A stretch of 64,000 bases of DNA from Runella slithyformis DSM 19594 (GTDB lineage Bacteria; Bacteroidota; Bacteroidia; Cytophagales; Spirosomataceae), in NCBI RefSeq assembly GCF_000218895.1, contig NC_015703.1:2493001-2557000 (forward strand), given 5' to 3'. Under the pieces are notes generated by a model, which ran no database searches, had not been told where the DNA came from, and saw nothing but the letters and a program-made list of their open reading frames with translations. Below are positions 43,181 to 53,300 of the stretch, one piece after another; position 1 is the first letter of the stretch, and each line of letters begins with the position of its first letter. The translations under genes were made by a program, and so were the position numbers.

Positions 43181-43762
43181 ATGATTACAGACATCCATTC
43201 GCTTGACCCCAACGGTACGTATACCTACGCTGATTACCTTAAATGGCGATTTGATGAGCAGGTAGAGCTTATCAAAGGGAAAATCTACCGAATGTCGCCG
43301 GCTCCGAAAATGGCGCATCAATGGGTATCCGGCCAATTGTCATATCTTTTGCGTAGGCATTTTGAAGGAAAGACCTGTACTATTTTTGAAGCGCCGTTCG
43401 ATGTACGTTTACCCATTGGAAATGATCGTTTCCCTGAAAAAATCTATACCGTCGTACAACCGGACATATGTGTGATTTGTGATGATTCCAAATTGGATGA
43501 AGACGGTTGTTTAGGTGCTCCGGATTTGATCGTTGAAATCACCTCTACATCAACGTACAAAAAAGACTTCAACGAAAAATTTAATTGGTACGAAAAAGCA
43601 GGGGTACGAGAGTATTGGATCGCCATCCCGAGCGAAAAGGCGATACAGGTGTATTATCTCGAAAACGGTCAATACCAATTGGGGGGAATTTATGACAAAT
43701 CTCCCGCTCAATCGGTGATTTTTGAAGGATTTGAAGCAGCGTTGGAAAAGGTTTTCAGATAG
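43181..43762 (+). CDS. Uma2-family (DUF820) putative endonuclease
   Basis: A 193-residue member of the same family as the gene at 27.0 kb: VELIKGKIYRMSP, QPDICVIC, GAPDLIVEITSTSTYKKDF, WYEKAGVREYWI, and IYDKSPAQSVIFEGFEA. The metal-binding Asp and Glu of the PD-(D/E)xK fold appear in DLIVEIT. The ATG before ITDIHSLD was chosen; a TTG six codons earlier is possible. The last 8 bp overlap the convergent gamma carbonic anhydrase-like gene. Function is unknown. Confidence 0.85.
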   Translation: MITDIHSLDPNGTYTYADYLKWRFDEQVELIKGKIYRMSPAPKMAHQWVSGQLSYLLRRHFEGKTCTIFEAPFDVRLPIGNDRFPEKIYTVVQPDICVICDDSKLDEDGCLGAPDLIVEITSTSTYKKDFNEKFNWYEKAGVREYWIAIPSEKAIQVYYLENGQYQLGGIYDKSPAQSVIFEGFEAALEKVFR

Positions 43763-44279
43763 TATCCTCCTCCTTAAACCAGCCCGAATACATCACATAA
43801 TTATTGGCGGTACGCATAAAAACCTCTCCCAGTTCGGGTGTTACGTCTTTGAGGTATTTGGCGGGATTGCCGGCCCAAATGGTGCCCGGTGCAATCACCT
43901 TTCCCTGCGTGATCACGGCTCCGGCGGCAATGATGGAACCCGTGCCGATGTGGGCCCCGTCCATAATAATGGCTCCCATGCCCACCAATACCTTATCTTC
44001 GATGGTACATCCGTGTACAATGGCATTGTGGGCGATGGAGACGTGATTGCCGATGATGGTTTTGGATTTTTGGTAAGTGCAGTGGATTACGGCCCCGTCC
44101 TGAATGTTGACATAGTCGCCCATCTGAATGGTGTTGACATCACCCCGCACGACGGCATTGAACCACACGGTGCAGTAATCCCCCATGATGACTTCTCCCA
44201 CCACGGTGGCATTGTCGGCAAACCAACAGTTGGGACCATACTGAGGAGCCACGCCGCGTACTGATTTTATAAGAGCCAT
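43755..44279 (-). CDS. Gamma carbonic anhydrase-like hexapeptide-repeat protein
   Basis: A 174-residue left-handed beta-helix protein of the gamma carbonic anhydrase (YrdA/PaaY) family. Metal-ligand motifs are RGDVNTIQMGDYVNIQDGAVIH, then IGNHVSIAHNAIVHGC, and the loop GMGAIIMD follows. Zinc-binding His residues are all present. Many YrdA-type members lack clear carbonic anhydrase activity, so the true reaction is uncertain. Its stop region overlaps the Uma2 gene. Confidence 0.85.
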   Translation of the reverse strand: MALIKSVRGVAPQYGPNCWFADNATVVGEVIMGDYCTVWFNAVVRGDVNTIQMGDYVNIQDGAVIHCTYQKSKTIIGNHVSIAHNAIVHGCTIEDKVLVGMGAIIMDGAHIGTGSIIAAGAVITQGKVIAPGTIWAGNPAKYLKDVTPELGEVFMRTANNYVMYSGWFKEEDTI

Positions 44280-44457
44280 TGTTAGTTTCGATTGATATTT
44301 TCCGTGTTCCTTTCTCCCCTCTCTCCTTTCACCACGCTGAACGCAAAGATAGCAGTCAATTGGTGTTATTTCCGTTTCTGATCGGTTTTTGACGGCTTCG
44401 GAGGCGAATTATTGCCAATGCTTTTGTAACTTTCTTTCTTTGGGGAAAAAAACCTGT

Positions 44458-45489
44458 ATGTCCAATCCGCTTGCCTCCAAAACCCGCATCTTTATCGTCG
44501 TCATTACGTTCCTGATCGTGTGTTCTTCCCTGATGCGGTGGTATGTCTTTGACATACCCTGGCAATCGAATCTTTTTTTGGCGATGATTTCGGGTACGGT
44601 CATGGTGATCTCCTGGGTATTTTTCAGTAAAATGCACCGTTACTTTGATTCTTTTTTCCCTTACGAAAAAGGAATTATCATGCGCATGATCCCGCAGGTG
44701 CTGATCACGTTCTTTTTTGTGCTGGCGGTCTCTCATGCCGTGATTTCCCGGGTCATGGAGTTATTTCCCTTCAAATCGCTCATTGCGCAGCAATACACCG
44801 ATCTGGCACGCATTGCGGGGTATTTTGCGCAGTTTTTGGTGGTGGTGCTGATCAATGTACTGCATCTTTCCGATTATCTGTTTCACAAATGGCGCGAAAA
44901 TGCCACGCGTGCCATTCACCTCGAAAAAGAAAAAGCTCAGGTACAGTTCGATAATTTAAAGAATCAGTTGAATCCGCATTTTCTGTTCAACAGCCTCACC
45001 TCACTGGATAGCCTGATTCAGGAGAATCCCGACTTGGCACGACAGTTTTTGCAGCAGCTTTCAAAGGTATTTCGGTATGTACTCCAACATAAAGACAAAG
45101 GGTTGGTACCGCTCTATACCGAACTGGATTTTATCAAAAATTACGTTTTTTTACTGCAAACACGCTTTGATACGTTTCTGACGATTGATTTTCAGTTATC
45201 GGAAGAGAGTCTCGAAAAAAAAATAACGCCGGTTACGCTTCAGATCCTGATCGAAAACGCCCTCAAACACAACGTGGTCAGTGCGGCTCATCCGCTTTTG
45301 ATTCGTATTTTTTCGGATGGCCGGTACCTAAAGGTTGAAAACAACATTCAACCCAAAAAACAGGTGGAGACCTCCAACGGACAAGGCTTACAAAACCTGA
45401 AAAATCTGTATAAATTCCTGACCGATCTACCTTTTGAAACCATTGTCCACAATGAGAAATTTGTGGCCTATGTTCCTTTGATCGGCTGA
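44458..45489 (+). CDS. LytS-type sensor histidine kinase
   Basis: A 343-residue kinase with four to five membrane helices in the first 150 residues and the phosphoacceptor motif NQLNPHFLFNSLTSL of the His_kinase/LytS family. The ATP-binding part has ENALKHN and NGQGLQNLKNLY. No periplasmic sensor domain is visible, so the signal is probably sensed in or near the membrane. The ATG before SNPLASK was chosen. It is followed after 14 bp by its regulator. Confidence 0.88.
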   Translation: MSNPLASKTRIFIVVITFLIVCSSLMRWYVFDIPWQSNLFLAMISGTVMVISWVFFSKMHRYFDSFFPYEKGIIMRMIPQVLITFFFVLAVSHAVISRVMELFPFKSLIAQQYTDLARIAGYFAQFLVVVLINVLHLSDYLFHKWRENATRAIHLEKEKAQVQFDNLKNQLNPHFLFNSLTSLDSLIQENPDLARQFLQQLSKVFRYVLQHKDKGLVPLYTELDFIKNYVFLLQTRFDTFLTIDFQLSEESLEKKITPVTLQILIENALKHNVVSAAHPLLIRIFSDGRYLKVENNIQPKKQVETSNGQGLQNLKNLYKFLTDLPFETIVHNEKFVAYVPLIG

Positions 45490-45503
45490 TAAACTCCCAA
45501 TGT

Positions 45504-46274
45504 ATGACTATATTGATTCTGGAAGATGAACCGCTGGTGGCCAAAAACCTGGAAAAACTCATTCATCAACTCCTGCCCGAAGCAGTACTTGAGGGCCCGT
45601 TGGTCAGTGTAGAAGCAGCGCTGAACCGGCTCCGTAAACACCCGGTGCCTGACCTTATTATGGCCGATATTCAGTTGGCCGACGGCGTGAGTTTTGACAT
45701 TTTTCAGGAACTGAAGCTGTCCTGTCCCATCATCTTTACCACCGCCTATGACGAATACGCCATTCGGGCCTTTAAGGTCAACAGTATTGACTATTTGCTG
45801 AAACCCATTGACAAAGCGGAGCTCTCGTGTGCTTTTGAGAAATTCAAACGTTGGCAGAATACCCCCGATAAGGAAGTCTTTTCACTCCAACTGCGTGACT
45901 TGCTGCATGACCTTGAACATAAGGCGGTTAAACAATACAAGCGTCGTTTTACGGCTCATTTTCAGCGCGCCGTAGTGGCGGTGCCCGATACCCGCGTGGC
46001 GTATTTTGTACGGGAGGAAGTGATATGGCTCGTCACGACCGAAAATCAGCGGCTTATCACCGATTATCAATCGCTGGACGAACTGGAGGAGTTGCTTGAC
46101 CCGGCTCAATTCATCCGGGCAAATCGGCAATACATTGTTCGTAAAGAAGCGTTGGAAAGTTACCGAACGCACTATTCCGGAAAGATAGAATTGTCGCTCA
46201 GTGTGTCGGTGAAGGAAGGTATTATTATCAGCAAGGATAAAGCCGCTCATTTTCGGGTTTGGTTTGAACTTTAA
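45504..46274 (+). CDS. LytTR-family response regulator
   Basis: A 256-residue regulator with an N-terminal receiver (phosphoacceptor Asp55 in LIMADIQLADG, switch Thr in FTTAY, Lys in LLKPID) and a C-terminal LytTR DNA-binding domain (HFQRAVVAVPDTRVAYFV ... FIRANRQYIVR). It pairs with the LytS-type kinase directly upstream. LytTR regulators often control envelope or polysaccharide genes; the next gene downstream is a GDP-fucose synthase with its own promoter, so a link is possible but not shown. Confidence 0.9.
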   Translation: MTILILEDEPLVAKNLEKLIHQLLPEAVLEGPLVSVEAALNRLRKHPVPDLIMADIQLADGVSFDIFQELKLSCPIIFTTAYDEYAIRAFKVNSIDYLLKPIDKAELSCAFEKFKRWQNTPDKEVFSLQLRDLLHDLEHKAVKQYKRRFTAHFQRAVVAVPDTRVAYFVREEVIWLVTTENQRLITDYQSLDELEELLDPAQFIRANRQYIVRKEALESYRTHYSGKIELSLSVSVKEGIIISKDKAAHFRVWFEL

Positions 46275-46323
46275 AGTAATGCCCTTTTTTAAGCTCTCAA
46301 CTGTGTTTTTTGCCAAAATAGGT

Positions 46324-46331
46324 TAACTTTG
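46324..46331 (+). promoter_or_regulatory. Candidate -7 box of the GDP-fucose synthase gene
   Basis: TAACTTTG matches TAnnTTTG and ends only 4 bp before the start codon at 46336. Transcription would begin at or very near the ATG, so the mRNA may be leaderless. A TTTG is at 46309-46312, closer than the usual spacing. Confidence 0.4.
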
Positions 46332-46335
46332 TGGA

Positions 46336-47277
46336 ATGGAGAGCACTGCTAAAATATACGTAGCCGGCCACCGGGGAATGGTGGGATCGGCACTTGTACG
46401 GCGCTTGCAGGCCGAACGTTATGAAAATATTGTTGTTCGCACTTCCCGTGAACTGGATTTGCGTAATCAACAGGCTGTAAGTGAATTTTTTGAGACCGAA
46501 CGCCCCGACTATGTCTTTTTGGCGGCGGCGAAGGTGGGTGGCATCATGGCCAACAACGTCTATCGTGCAGAGTTTTTGTACGATAATTTACAGATCCAAA
46601 ACAACATCATTCACAATGCGTACCTCACCGGCGTGAAGAAGCTGATGTTTTTGGGTTCGTCGTGTATTTATCCTAAAATGGCCCCGCAGCCACTGAAAGA
46701 AGAGTACCTGTTGACCGGACCGCTGGAATACACCAATGAGCCCTATGCCATCGCGAAAATTACGGGCATCAAAATGTGCGAAAGCTACCGTAAACAGTAT
46801 GGCTGTAATTTTATTTCTGCCATGCCGACCAACCTGTACGGACCCAACGACAATTATGACCTCAACAGCTCACACGTGCTGCCGGCCATGATCCGGAAGT
46901 TTCACGAAGCCAAGACCGAAGGAAAACCGTTCGTTGAGTTGTGGGGAACGGGCTCACCGCTGCGCGAGTTTTTGCACGCAGACGATTTGGCGGATGCCTG
47001 TGTGTACCTCATGAAAACCTACGACGGCGAGCAGTTTGTCAATGTCGGGGTGGGGGAAGATATTTCCATTAAAGACCTCGCCGAACTGATCAAAAAGACG
47101 GTTGGTTATGAAGGTATATTGCACTGGAATACCGACAAACCCGACGGTACGCCCCGTAAACTCATGGACGTGGGCCGATTGCACAGTATGGGGTGGAAAC
47201 ATAAATATGACCTCGAAGAAGGAATTCGAATGACGTATCAGGACTTTTTATCCAAGGTCGAAGAATATGCAGTGTAA
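46336..47277 (+). CDS. fcl: GDP-L-fucose synthase
   Basis: A 313-residue short-chain dehydrogenase of the WcaG/Fcl type. It has the NADP motif [12 protein letters not shown], the catalytic YAIAKITG (Tyr-x3-Lys) and the family stretches [11 protein letters not shown] and [11 protein letters not shown]. It turns GDP-4-keto-6-deoxymannose into GDP-L-fucose, a donor for surface glycans. The GDP-mannose 4,6-dehydratase partner (gmd) is not in this window. A clear terminator follows. Confidence 0.95.
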   Translation: MESTAKIYVAGHRGMVGSALVRRLQAERYENIVVRTSRELDLRNQQAVSEFFETERPDYVFLAAAKVGGIMANNVYRAEFLYDNLQIQNNIIHNAYLTGVKKLMFLGSSCIYPKMAPQPLKEEYLLTGPLEYTNEPYAIAKITGIKMCESYRKQYGCNFISAMPTNLYGPNDNYDLNSSHVLPAMIRKFHEAKTEGKPFVELWGTGSPLREFLHADDLADACVYLMKTYDGEQFVNVGVGEDISIKDLAELIKKTVGYEGILHWNTDKPDGTPRKLMDVGRLHSMGWKHKYDLEEGIRMTYQDFLSKVEEYAV

Positions 47278-47278
47278 T

Positions 47279-47312
47279 AAAAATGCCCCGTCTGAAAACG
47301 GGGCATTTTTTA
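47279..47312 (+). terminator. Rho-independent terminator after fcl
   Basis: AAATGCCCCG pairs with CGGGGCATTT around TCTGAAAA, followed by six T. It begins two bases after the fcl stop. Confidence 0.9.
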
Positions 47313-47327
47313 TAATGGCTTTTTGCC

Positions 47328-47352
47328 TTTGGAGGTGTTTTTCACCTCCAAA
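47328..47352. terminator. Hairpin without a T-run between fcl and ispH
   Basis: A perfect 10-bp stem (TTTGGAGGTG with CACCTCCAAA) and a five-T loop lie between two convergent genes. The absence of a T-run after it makes intrinsic termination uncertain; it may stabilise 3' ends. Confidence 0.5.
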
Positions 47353-47406
47353 CCTTCGTGTTGGGTGAGCCTTATCGAGTAAAGATCACCGACAGTTATC
47401 TACACT

Positions 47407-48633
47407 CTATTCCAACACCGCCATTACGTCATCAATGGGCTTGGCTTGGGGGAAAAACGAGAGCATTCGGGTCAAAACCCCTTCAATAATGGCATCCGGA
47501 CAGGAAGCCCCGCAGGTCAGCATGACCGTTACCTGTTCTTTCTCGGGAATGAAGTTTTCGGTTACTTCTTCTTTTTTGGTATGTAAGTTATAGTGCTTGA
47601 TGAGTGAGTTGCTCAAAATCTTAGTATCAGACTCTATAAAATAAGTCGGCAGTTTCTGTTCGCACAATTCTACAATGTGCGACGTATTGGAGCTGTTGTA
47701 GCCGCCCGCTACCAGTACGAAGTCTGCATCGTATTGGAGCAGGGCATAGGTGGCATCCTGATTGTCGTTGGTGGCGTAGCAGAGGGTGTCGCGGGTATTG
47801 GCAAAGCGTTCTTCCACTTCCTGCGGGCTCAATTGATAGTGCTGTGCCATGACTCCTTTGAGATAATCGGCAATGCCCTGCGTATCGGAGGCCAGCATTG
47901 TGGTTTGATTGACTACCCCGATGCGTTGCAGATCCTGCTCGGGGTCAAATCCTACCGAATATTGTCCCCTGAACTCTTCATAGAACTCTTCTTTGGTGCC
48001 CTCGCCCGTAATGTACCGTGCCAGCCGCTCGGTTTGCTTCATATTCTTCACTACGATCGTCGGGGCATTTTCTTTACTGTGCGAAAACGTGGCGCGGGTC
48101 TCTTCGTGCAGCGGTTTCCCGTGTACGACGATGGTGTAATTTTTCTGGCCGATCTGTGATGCGCGGTTCCATACTTTTTCCACAAACGGGCAGGTAGTGT
48201 CGTATTGATAGGCATCAATGCCGAGCAGCGTGAGGCGATTTTGAATTTCGACTGTAGTGCCGAATGCCGGCACAATCACGATATCCGCAGGGCGTAATTC
48301 TTCCCACGGAATGATCTGACGACCCGTAGTTTCCATTAAAAAACGAACCCCCCTTTCCAGTAAATCACGGTTCACATCAGGATTATGGATCATTTCGCTC
48401 AAAAGGAAAATACGTTTGCCGGGATTCTCGGCAATGGCTTTATAAGCGATCTCAATGGCATTTTCAACACCGTAACAAAACCCGAAATGCCGCGCAATCA
48501 AAAATTTGACCGTGCCGAAGTCAAGCACTGTCGGAGTGAAATCACGTTTGAGCTTATCATTTTTTCGCCGCAGTTCTTTAAGGGGCGTAATAATGCGACT
48601 GCGGTAAAAGTCAGGGATGTGAAAAGTCTTCAT
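47407..48633 (-). CDS. ispH: 4-hydroxy-3-methylbut-2-enyl diphosphate reductase, long form
   Basis: A 408-residue iron-sulfur reductase, the last step of the MEP route to isopentenyl diphosphate. The three cluster Cys are in FGFCYGVENA, TTCPFVEKV and LTCGASCPD. The protein is about 90 residues longer than the E. coli enzyme, and the inserted part (QYSVGFDPEQDLQRIGVVNQ) resembles the plant and cyanobacterial form. It supplies prenyl diphosphates, which the GGGP synthase gene near 20.4 kb would also use. A -7 box candidate (TAATTTTG on the minus strand, 48691-48698) lies 58 bp upstream. Confidence 0.93.
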   Translation of the reverse strand: MKTFHIPDFYRSRIITPLKELRRKNDKLKRDFTPTVLDFGTVKFLIARHFGFCYGVENAIEIAYKAIAENPGKRIFLLSEMIHNPDVNRDLLERGVRFLMETTGRQIIPWEELRPADIVIVPAFGTTVEIQNRLTLLGIDAYQYDTTCPFVEKVWNRASQIGQKNYTIVVHGKPLHEETRATFSHSKENAPTIVVKNMKQTERLARYITGEGTKEEFYEEFRGQYSVGFDPEQDLQRIGVVNQTTMLASDTQGIADYLKGVMAQHYQLSPQEVEERFANTRDTLCYATNDNQDATYALLQYDADFVLVAGGYNSSNTSHIVELCEQKLPTYFIESDTKILSNSLIKHYNLHTKKEEVTENFIPEKEQVTVMLTCGASCPDAIIEGVLTRMLSFFPQAKPIDDVMAVLE

Positions 48634-48690
48634 GCTGATAGAGCAGAATTACGCGTTCGTTGAATAAAATAATGGGTTGCCATGCCGTTG

Positions 48691-48698
48691 CAAAATTA
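48691..48698 (-). promoter_or_regulatory. Candidate -7 box of ispH
   Basis: On the minus strand this reads TAATTTTG, a perfect match to TAnnTTTG, 58 bp before the start. The -33 element is unclear. Confidence 0.35.
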
Positions 48699-48749
48699 CA
48701 ACGAACGTATATATAACACACTGCCTTTCTGCTTTGTTTCATCAATGCC

Positions 48750-49541
48750 TCAAAATACCTGCTCATTTACCTTGTTTTGCGTATCGGGATTAAATTGATA
48801 CGTGTAGCATTTATTTTCCGCCTGTGTTTCCACGATTCGATAGCCACGGTAATTGACGCCCCAGCTTCCGCCGAAATGCCCGTCAAAAAAAGCCGGTTTG
48901 GAGGTGGTCTTTCCCATGTCAATAGCGTGGTCGTGCCCGTGAAACATGGCTTTCAGATTGGGGTATTTGGCCAATGTTTTTTCTAATTCAGGGCATTCAG
49001 TGCCGTGTTCTGACCACATTTTGGCGGGAATGTGCATGAACAGAAATACGTTCTCTTTTTTGGTAAGACGGGCCAGTTGCCGATCTATCCACGGAATATC
49101 AGGACAGAGATATTCGCCCTTTATGTTGGATGTATCGGCCAGAAGGATCGCATTTTTTCCAACTTCCACCGCATGATTGAGGTCATAGCCCCAGGTGGCG
49201 CGCCACTGTTCGGGCGTTACATGGTCGTGGTTGCCCCGCGTGACGTAATAAGGAAGTCCAAGGCTGTCAAAGATGCGTTTTACATCAGGCAGAAATGTTA
49301 CGTCATCATGAAACAGGTCGCCGTTGAAAACCACAAAATCAAGTCGCCTTGCTGCGTGTTCCTTTTGCAGGTTTTTGATGATATTTTCGTGGTATAGCTT
49401 AAAGTCGGTTTTAGGTTGCCCGTAATGCCCGTCAGAGGCTACGGCAAAACGCAGGTTTTTGGCCGATGTAGCACCGGGTCTTTGGCAACCGAATGCCAAT
49501 AATCCAACCGAAAGCTGGAAAAATTCTCGACGACGAAGCAT
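48750..49541 (-). CDS. Tat-type calcineurin-like phosphoesterase lipoprotein
   Basis: A 263-residue metallophosphoesterase. Metal-binding motifs are VASDGHYG (Asp-x-His), NGDLFHDD, RGNHDHV and FHGHDHAI, all in the family order. The N-terminus has a twin-arginine pattern RRREFFQLS followed by VGLLAFGC, which could be a lipobox Cys, so Tat export and lipid anchoring are plausible. The start was set at the ATG before LRRREFF; an upstream ATG ten codons earlier is less likely. The substrate is unknown. It lies 78 bp downstream of aroE in the same direction. Confidence 0.8.
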   Translation of the reverse strand: MLRRREFFQLSVGLLAFGCQRPGATSAKNLRFAVASDGHYGQPKTDFKLYHENIIKNLQKEHAARRLDFVVFNGDLFHDDVTFLPDVKRIFDSLGLPYYVTRGNHDHVTPEQWRATWGYDLNHAVEVGKNAILLADTSNIKGEYLCPDIPWIDRQLARLTKKENVFLFMHIPAKMWSEHGTECPELEKTLAKYPNLKAMFHGHDHAIDMGKTTSKPAFFDGHFGGSWGVNYRGYRIVETQAENKCYTYQFNPDTQNKVNEQVF

Positions 49542-49619
49542 GGTTTTTTTGTTTAAACGTCCTATTGCCAATAAGCCGCCGGGCGGTTCAACTTACTGTA
49601 TTTGATCCCGAAACAGGGG

Positions 49620-50378
49620 TTAACTGTTCCAGATCTCCCAGGCTTTTTCGGCCTGTAATTGCAGCATCGGCAGGCCATTGTGGGTGGAGGCACCCTGCGT
49701 TTTGCCTTTTTTCAAAAAAAGCGTTTCGGCAGGATTGTAAACCAAATCATACAGTAAGTGATTTGGCCCCAGCCGTTCATACGGAATCGCGGGGCACTCT
49801 TCCGTTTTGGGATAGGTACCTATGGGAGAAGTATTGATAATGAGCGAATGCCGGGCCATTACGTCGGCCGTGAGGTCATGGTACGAAATGATGTCCGAAT
49901 GGTGTTCCGGCTGACGTGACACAATCGTATATTCGATTCCGAGGTCTGCCAGCGCCGCAAAAACGGCCTTGGCCGCTCCGCCATTGCCCAGCACCAAGGC
50001 TTTCAGTTGAGTGGGAATACGTGTTAAATTTTTCAGCCATTGTTCCAACGAGCTTCGAAATCCGTAATAATCGGTATTGTACCCTTTCAATGTTCCGTCA
50101 GGCAGAAATTTTATCGTATTGACCGCGCCGATGCGTTGAGCTGATGCAGCATCCAGCTCGTCCAGAAACGGGATAATGTTTTGCTTGTGCGGAATGGTTA
50201 CGTTGAGCCCCGCTAATCCGAAGTTTGCCTTGAGCAGTTTCGGAAAATCACGATAGTCGGGAAGTTCAAGCAATTCATAACGGCAATTCTCAATTCCTTC
50301 TTTTTCAAATTTTTCAGTAAAATATTTTTTGGAAAAGGAATGGGTCAGGGGATAACCGATCAAGGCAAATAGTCTCAT
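49620..50378 (-). CDS. aroE: Shikimate dehydrogenase
   Basis: A 252-residue enzyme that reduces 3-dehydroshikimate with NADPH in the aromatic amino acid route. Shikimate-binding motifs are ALIGYPLTHSFSKKYF and NVTIPHKQNI, and the NADP loop is LGNGGAAKAVFAAL. The catalytic Lys is in IPHKQNI and the paired Asp is in NTDYYGF. The Ser/Thr positions at the N-terminus fit the family. Its start codon overlaps the stop of the large esterase gene by one base (TAATG), so the two are probably on one transcript despite their different roles. Confidence 0.93.
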   Translation of the reverse strand: MRLFALIGYPLTHSFSKKYFTEKFEKEGIENCRYELLELPDYRDFPKLLKANFGLAGLNVTIPHKQNIIPFLDELDAASAQRIGAVNTIKFLPDGTLKGYNTDYYGFRSSLEQWLKNLTRIPTQLKALVLGNGGAAKAVFAALADLGIEYTIVSRQPEHHSDIISYHDLTADVMARHSLIINTSPIGTYPKTEECPAIPYERLGPNHLLYDLVYNPAETLFLKKGKTQGASTHNGLPMLQLQAEKAWEIWNS

Positions 50379-53300
50379 TATTGGGTAATTATCAATTTCT
50401 TACTTTTATTAAAACCCTGTGCCTGAACCTTTATGCTGTAAATGCCAATCGGTAAAGCACTCAAATCAAACGATTTTTGGCCGGTAAACGACGAAACTTG
50501 AATGGTTTGTACGGGTTTGCCGGTCAGATCATAGACAATCAACGTGGCATTGGTGAGGATTTCCAACGTTTCCACCAAGATTTTGCCGTCCGGTGACGGA
50601 TTGGGATACACCGCTAACCCGTTATCGGTCACATCCAATACATACTCAAATACCGCTGAGGTCTTTGAAACGCAGGTCAAGGTTGGGCTGTGTTGTACGG
50701 AAGCGGATGCTGTAAAACTGCCGGATTGATTTATTCGAATAAAAGGTGTTATTTCACTCAGAGCCTGACTGCCTGATTTCCAACTATACATTGCAGAAGG
50801 GGTGGGGTTGGTTACCTGAAGAGTGTATACGCCTGTTTTTTCAATGACCGGTGTAGCGGGAAGTGCTTTTACATCTACCCGAGTAGGACCTGTAAAGGGC
50901 GATAAACAGCCGATCTGATCACGTACCCGAGCCGCGTAGTTGCCGGATTTTGTGGCTACGATACGCTTTGTGGATTCGCCCGTATTCCAGACAACATCAA
51001 AGGGGGTTTCGACGCGGAGGCCTACCTGATCGCCGTCGCAAAACGTGAGTCTTCCTTCCGAAATAATGGAGGGGGTTGGCGGAAGAGCATTCACATTCAC
51101 CGTGACCGCCTCCGAGGCAGGAGAAGGGCATCCGAATTGATTTCGTATCACTAAGGTATAATTTCCGGCAAGGCTTGCTGCAATGCTTTTAGTGTTGGCA
51201 TTGTTTGACCACTGATAAGCCGCCGCATCGGGAGCCGTTAAGGTGACACTTTGGTCGGCACAGATGGTCGTAGGACCTCCAACGGTAATGGTGGGGCGGC
51301 CCGGATTGGGGTTGACCACAATTCGCACGGGTGTTGAGGCAGGGGAGGTACAGCCGGTAGAGGGCTCAAAAACCGTCGCCGAAATTTCGCCGGCACTGTA
51401 CACTTTAATGCTTCTGCCGCGCTCACCGTTGCTCCATTCAAAAATATTTCCGCCGGAAGTAATGGTCAGAACGGTATTGTCAAATTCGCAAAAAGTAGTT
51501 GGCCGCTCATTGACCACCGTAGGAGGAGCAGGCAATGGATTTACCGTTACCGGAAAAGCGTCGGATACAGACCGGCAGCCATTATTATCTACGTAGCTTA
51601 CATTATAATTTCCCCCCGCGGTCGCTGTGATCGTTTGAGTATTTTGAAAATTACTCCACGCAATTCCCGTACTGTAGTTGGTTGTTAAGGACACCCTTCC
51701 TCCCTGGCAAAAAGTGGTAGGGCCGAGAGCGGTAATGACCGGTTTGGCAGGGAGAGTATTGACCGATATTGAAATGATATTGGAGGATGGCGATTGGCAC
51801 TTATTGGCATCCACGGTTCTGACTGAATAGCGTCCCGGAAGGTTGATGGTCACACTTCTTGTATTTTGTCCATTACTCCAAATGTATCCGGACTGATTTG
51901 AAGAAGTAAGCGTAACTACTTCATTTTCACAGATAACAGGGGTTCGATCAGCCGTGATGGTCGGCGCAGCCGGCAGGGAATTGACTTTAATGCTGACTAC
52001 CTCAGAGCTCGGGGAAGTGCATCCGTTGGCGTCTGTAACGGTCAATGAAAAATTGCCGGCTTTCAGAATTGTGATACGCCGGCTGCGGGCACCGTTGTTC
52101 CATGTATATTGAGCCGAGCTGCCGGAGGTCAGGATGGTACTGTCTCCTTCACAGAACACAATGGGCCGTTCAGGGGTAATGATGGGGGCTGCCGGCAGTG
52201 GATTCACCGTTACGGTGATGTTGTTTGAGATGGCATCGCACCCATTCGCGTCCCGAAAGCGAACATTGTAGATGCCCGAAGCGGTCACTTCAATGTCTTT
52301 CGTTTGTTGCCCTGAGCTCCAGACGTTACCGGATGTATAGTTGGAAGATAACACTACACGTCCTCCCTGACAAAAAGAAGTAGTTCCGGAGGCATTGATG
52401 GTTGGGGCTGCCGGAGGTGTGTTCACCTGTATCGTGATATTTGCCGGCTCAGAAGTACAGCCTTTATCATCCAGTACCCGCACCTCATACGTACCGCTGC
52501 TGCGAGCAGTTACCACCTGCCCTCTGTCGCCGGTCGACCAACGGTATTCCGCTCCCGGCGTAGACGTAAGATTGACGGAGCCTCCCTGACAAAAGGTTAA
52601 AGGTCCTGACGCTGCAATGGTGGGCCTTGCAGGAGGGGGCGAAGTAATGGTTGTGACATTGATGCTGGCGGAGCCCTTACAGCCGTATATATTTTCGGTA
52701 GAAACGGAATAGGTGCCTCCCGCCGAGACTTCTATACGTTGATTGGTGGAGCCGGTATTCCATTGATTGCCCGTTGTACCGCTGGAAATGAGACCAATCG
52801 TACTGCCCTGACAAAGCGGTAGCTTGCCATCTACCGTAATGTTGACCGGGGCACTTTGAAGGTCATTGGGAACGTTGATGGTGGGAGTAAAGTATACATT
52901 TCCTGCAACATCCCGTAGGATAGCACTGTAATTTCCCGGGCCGAAATTGACCGATGAGCCACTGGCACCGTTGTTCCATTGAACGGAAGTAAATGGCCCC
53001 TGTACATTAATGTTTAACTGGTTTCCTCCGGCACAACTTACAGAGAAGCCCGGAAACGAACCGGGTTGGGGAAAACAGGAATTGAAAAAATTATCATCCA
53101 ACGCAGCGTTCCAGGCATTGGCTGCGTCATTTAATCCGCCATTTTGAAAGTGGTAGCCGTCGGGGCGAGGAACTTGAATCCCGTCGGTATTAGGCCCGAA
53201 AAAAACCGAGCCGGTATTGAGAACCGTTTGGTTTTGTCCGTTTAGGATTTCCGGATTATTTCCCTTGGAATTATAATATGAAGTTCTGGCGATGACCCAT

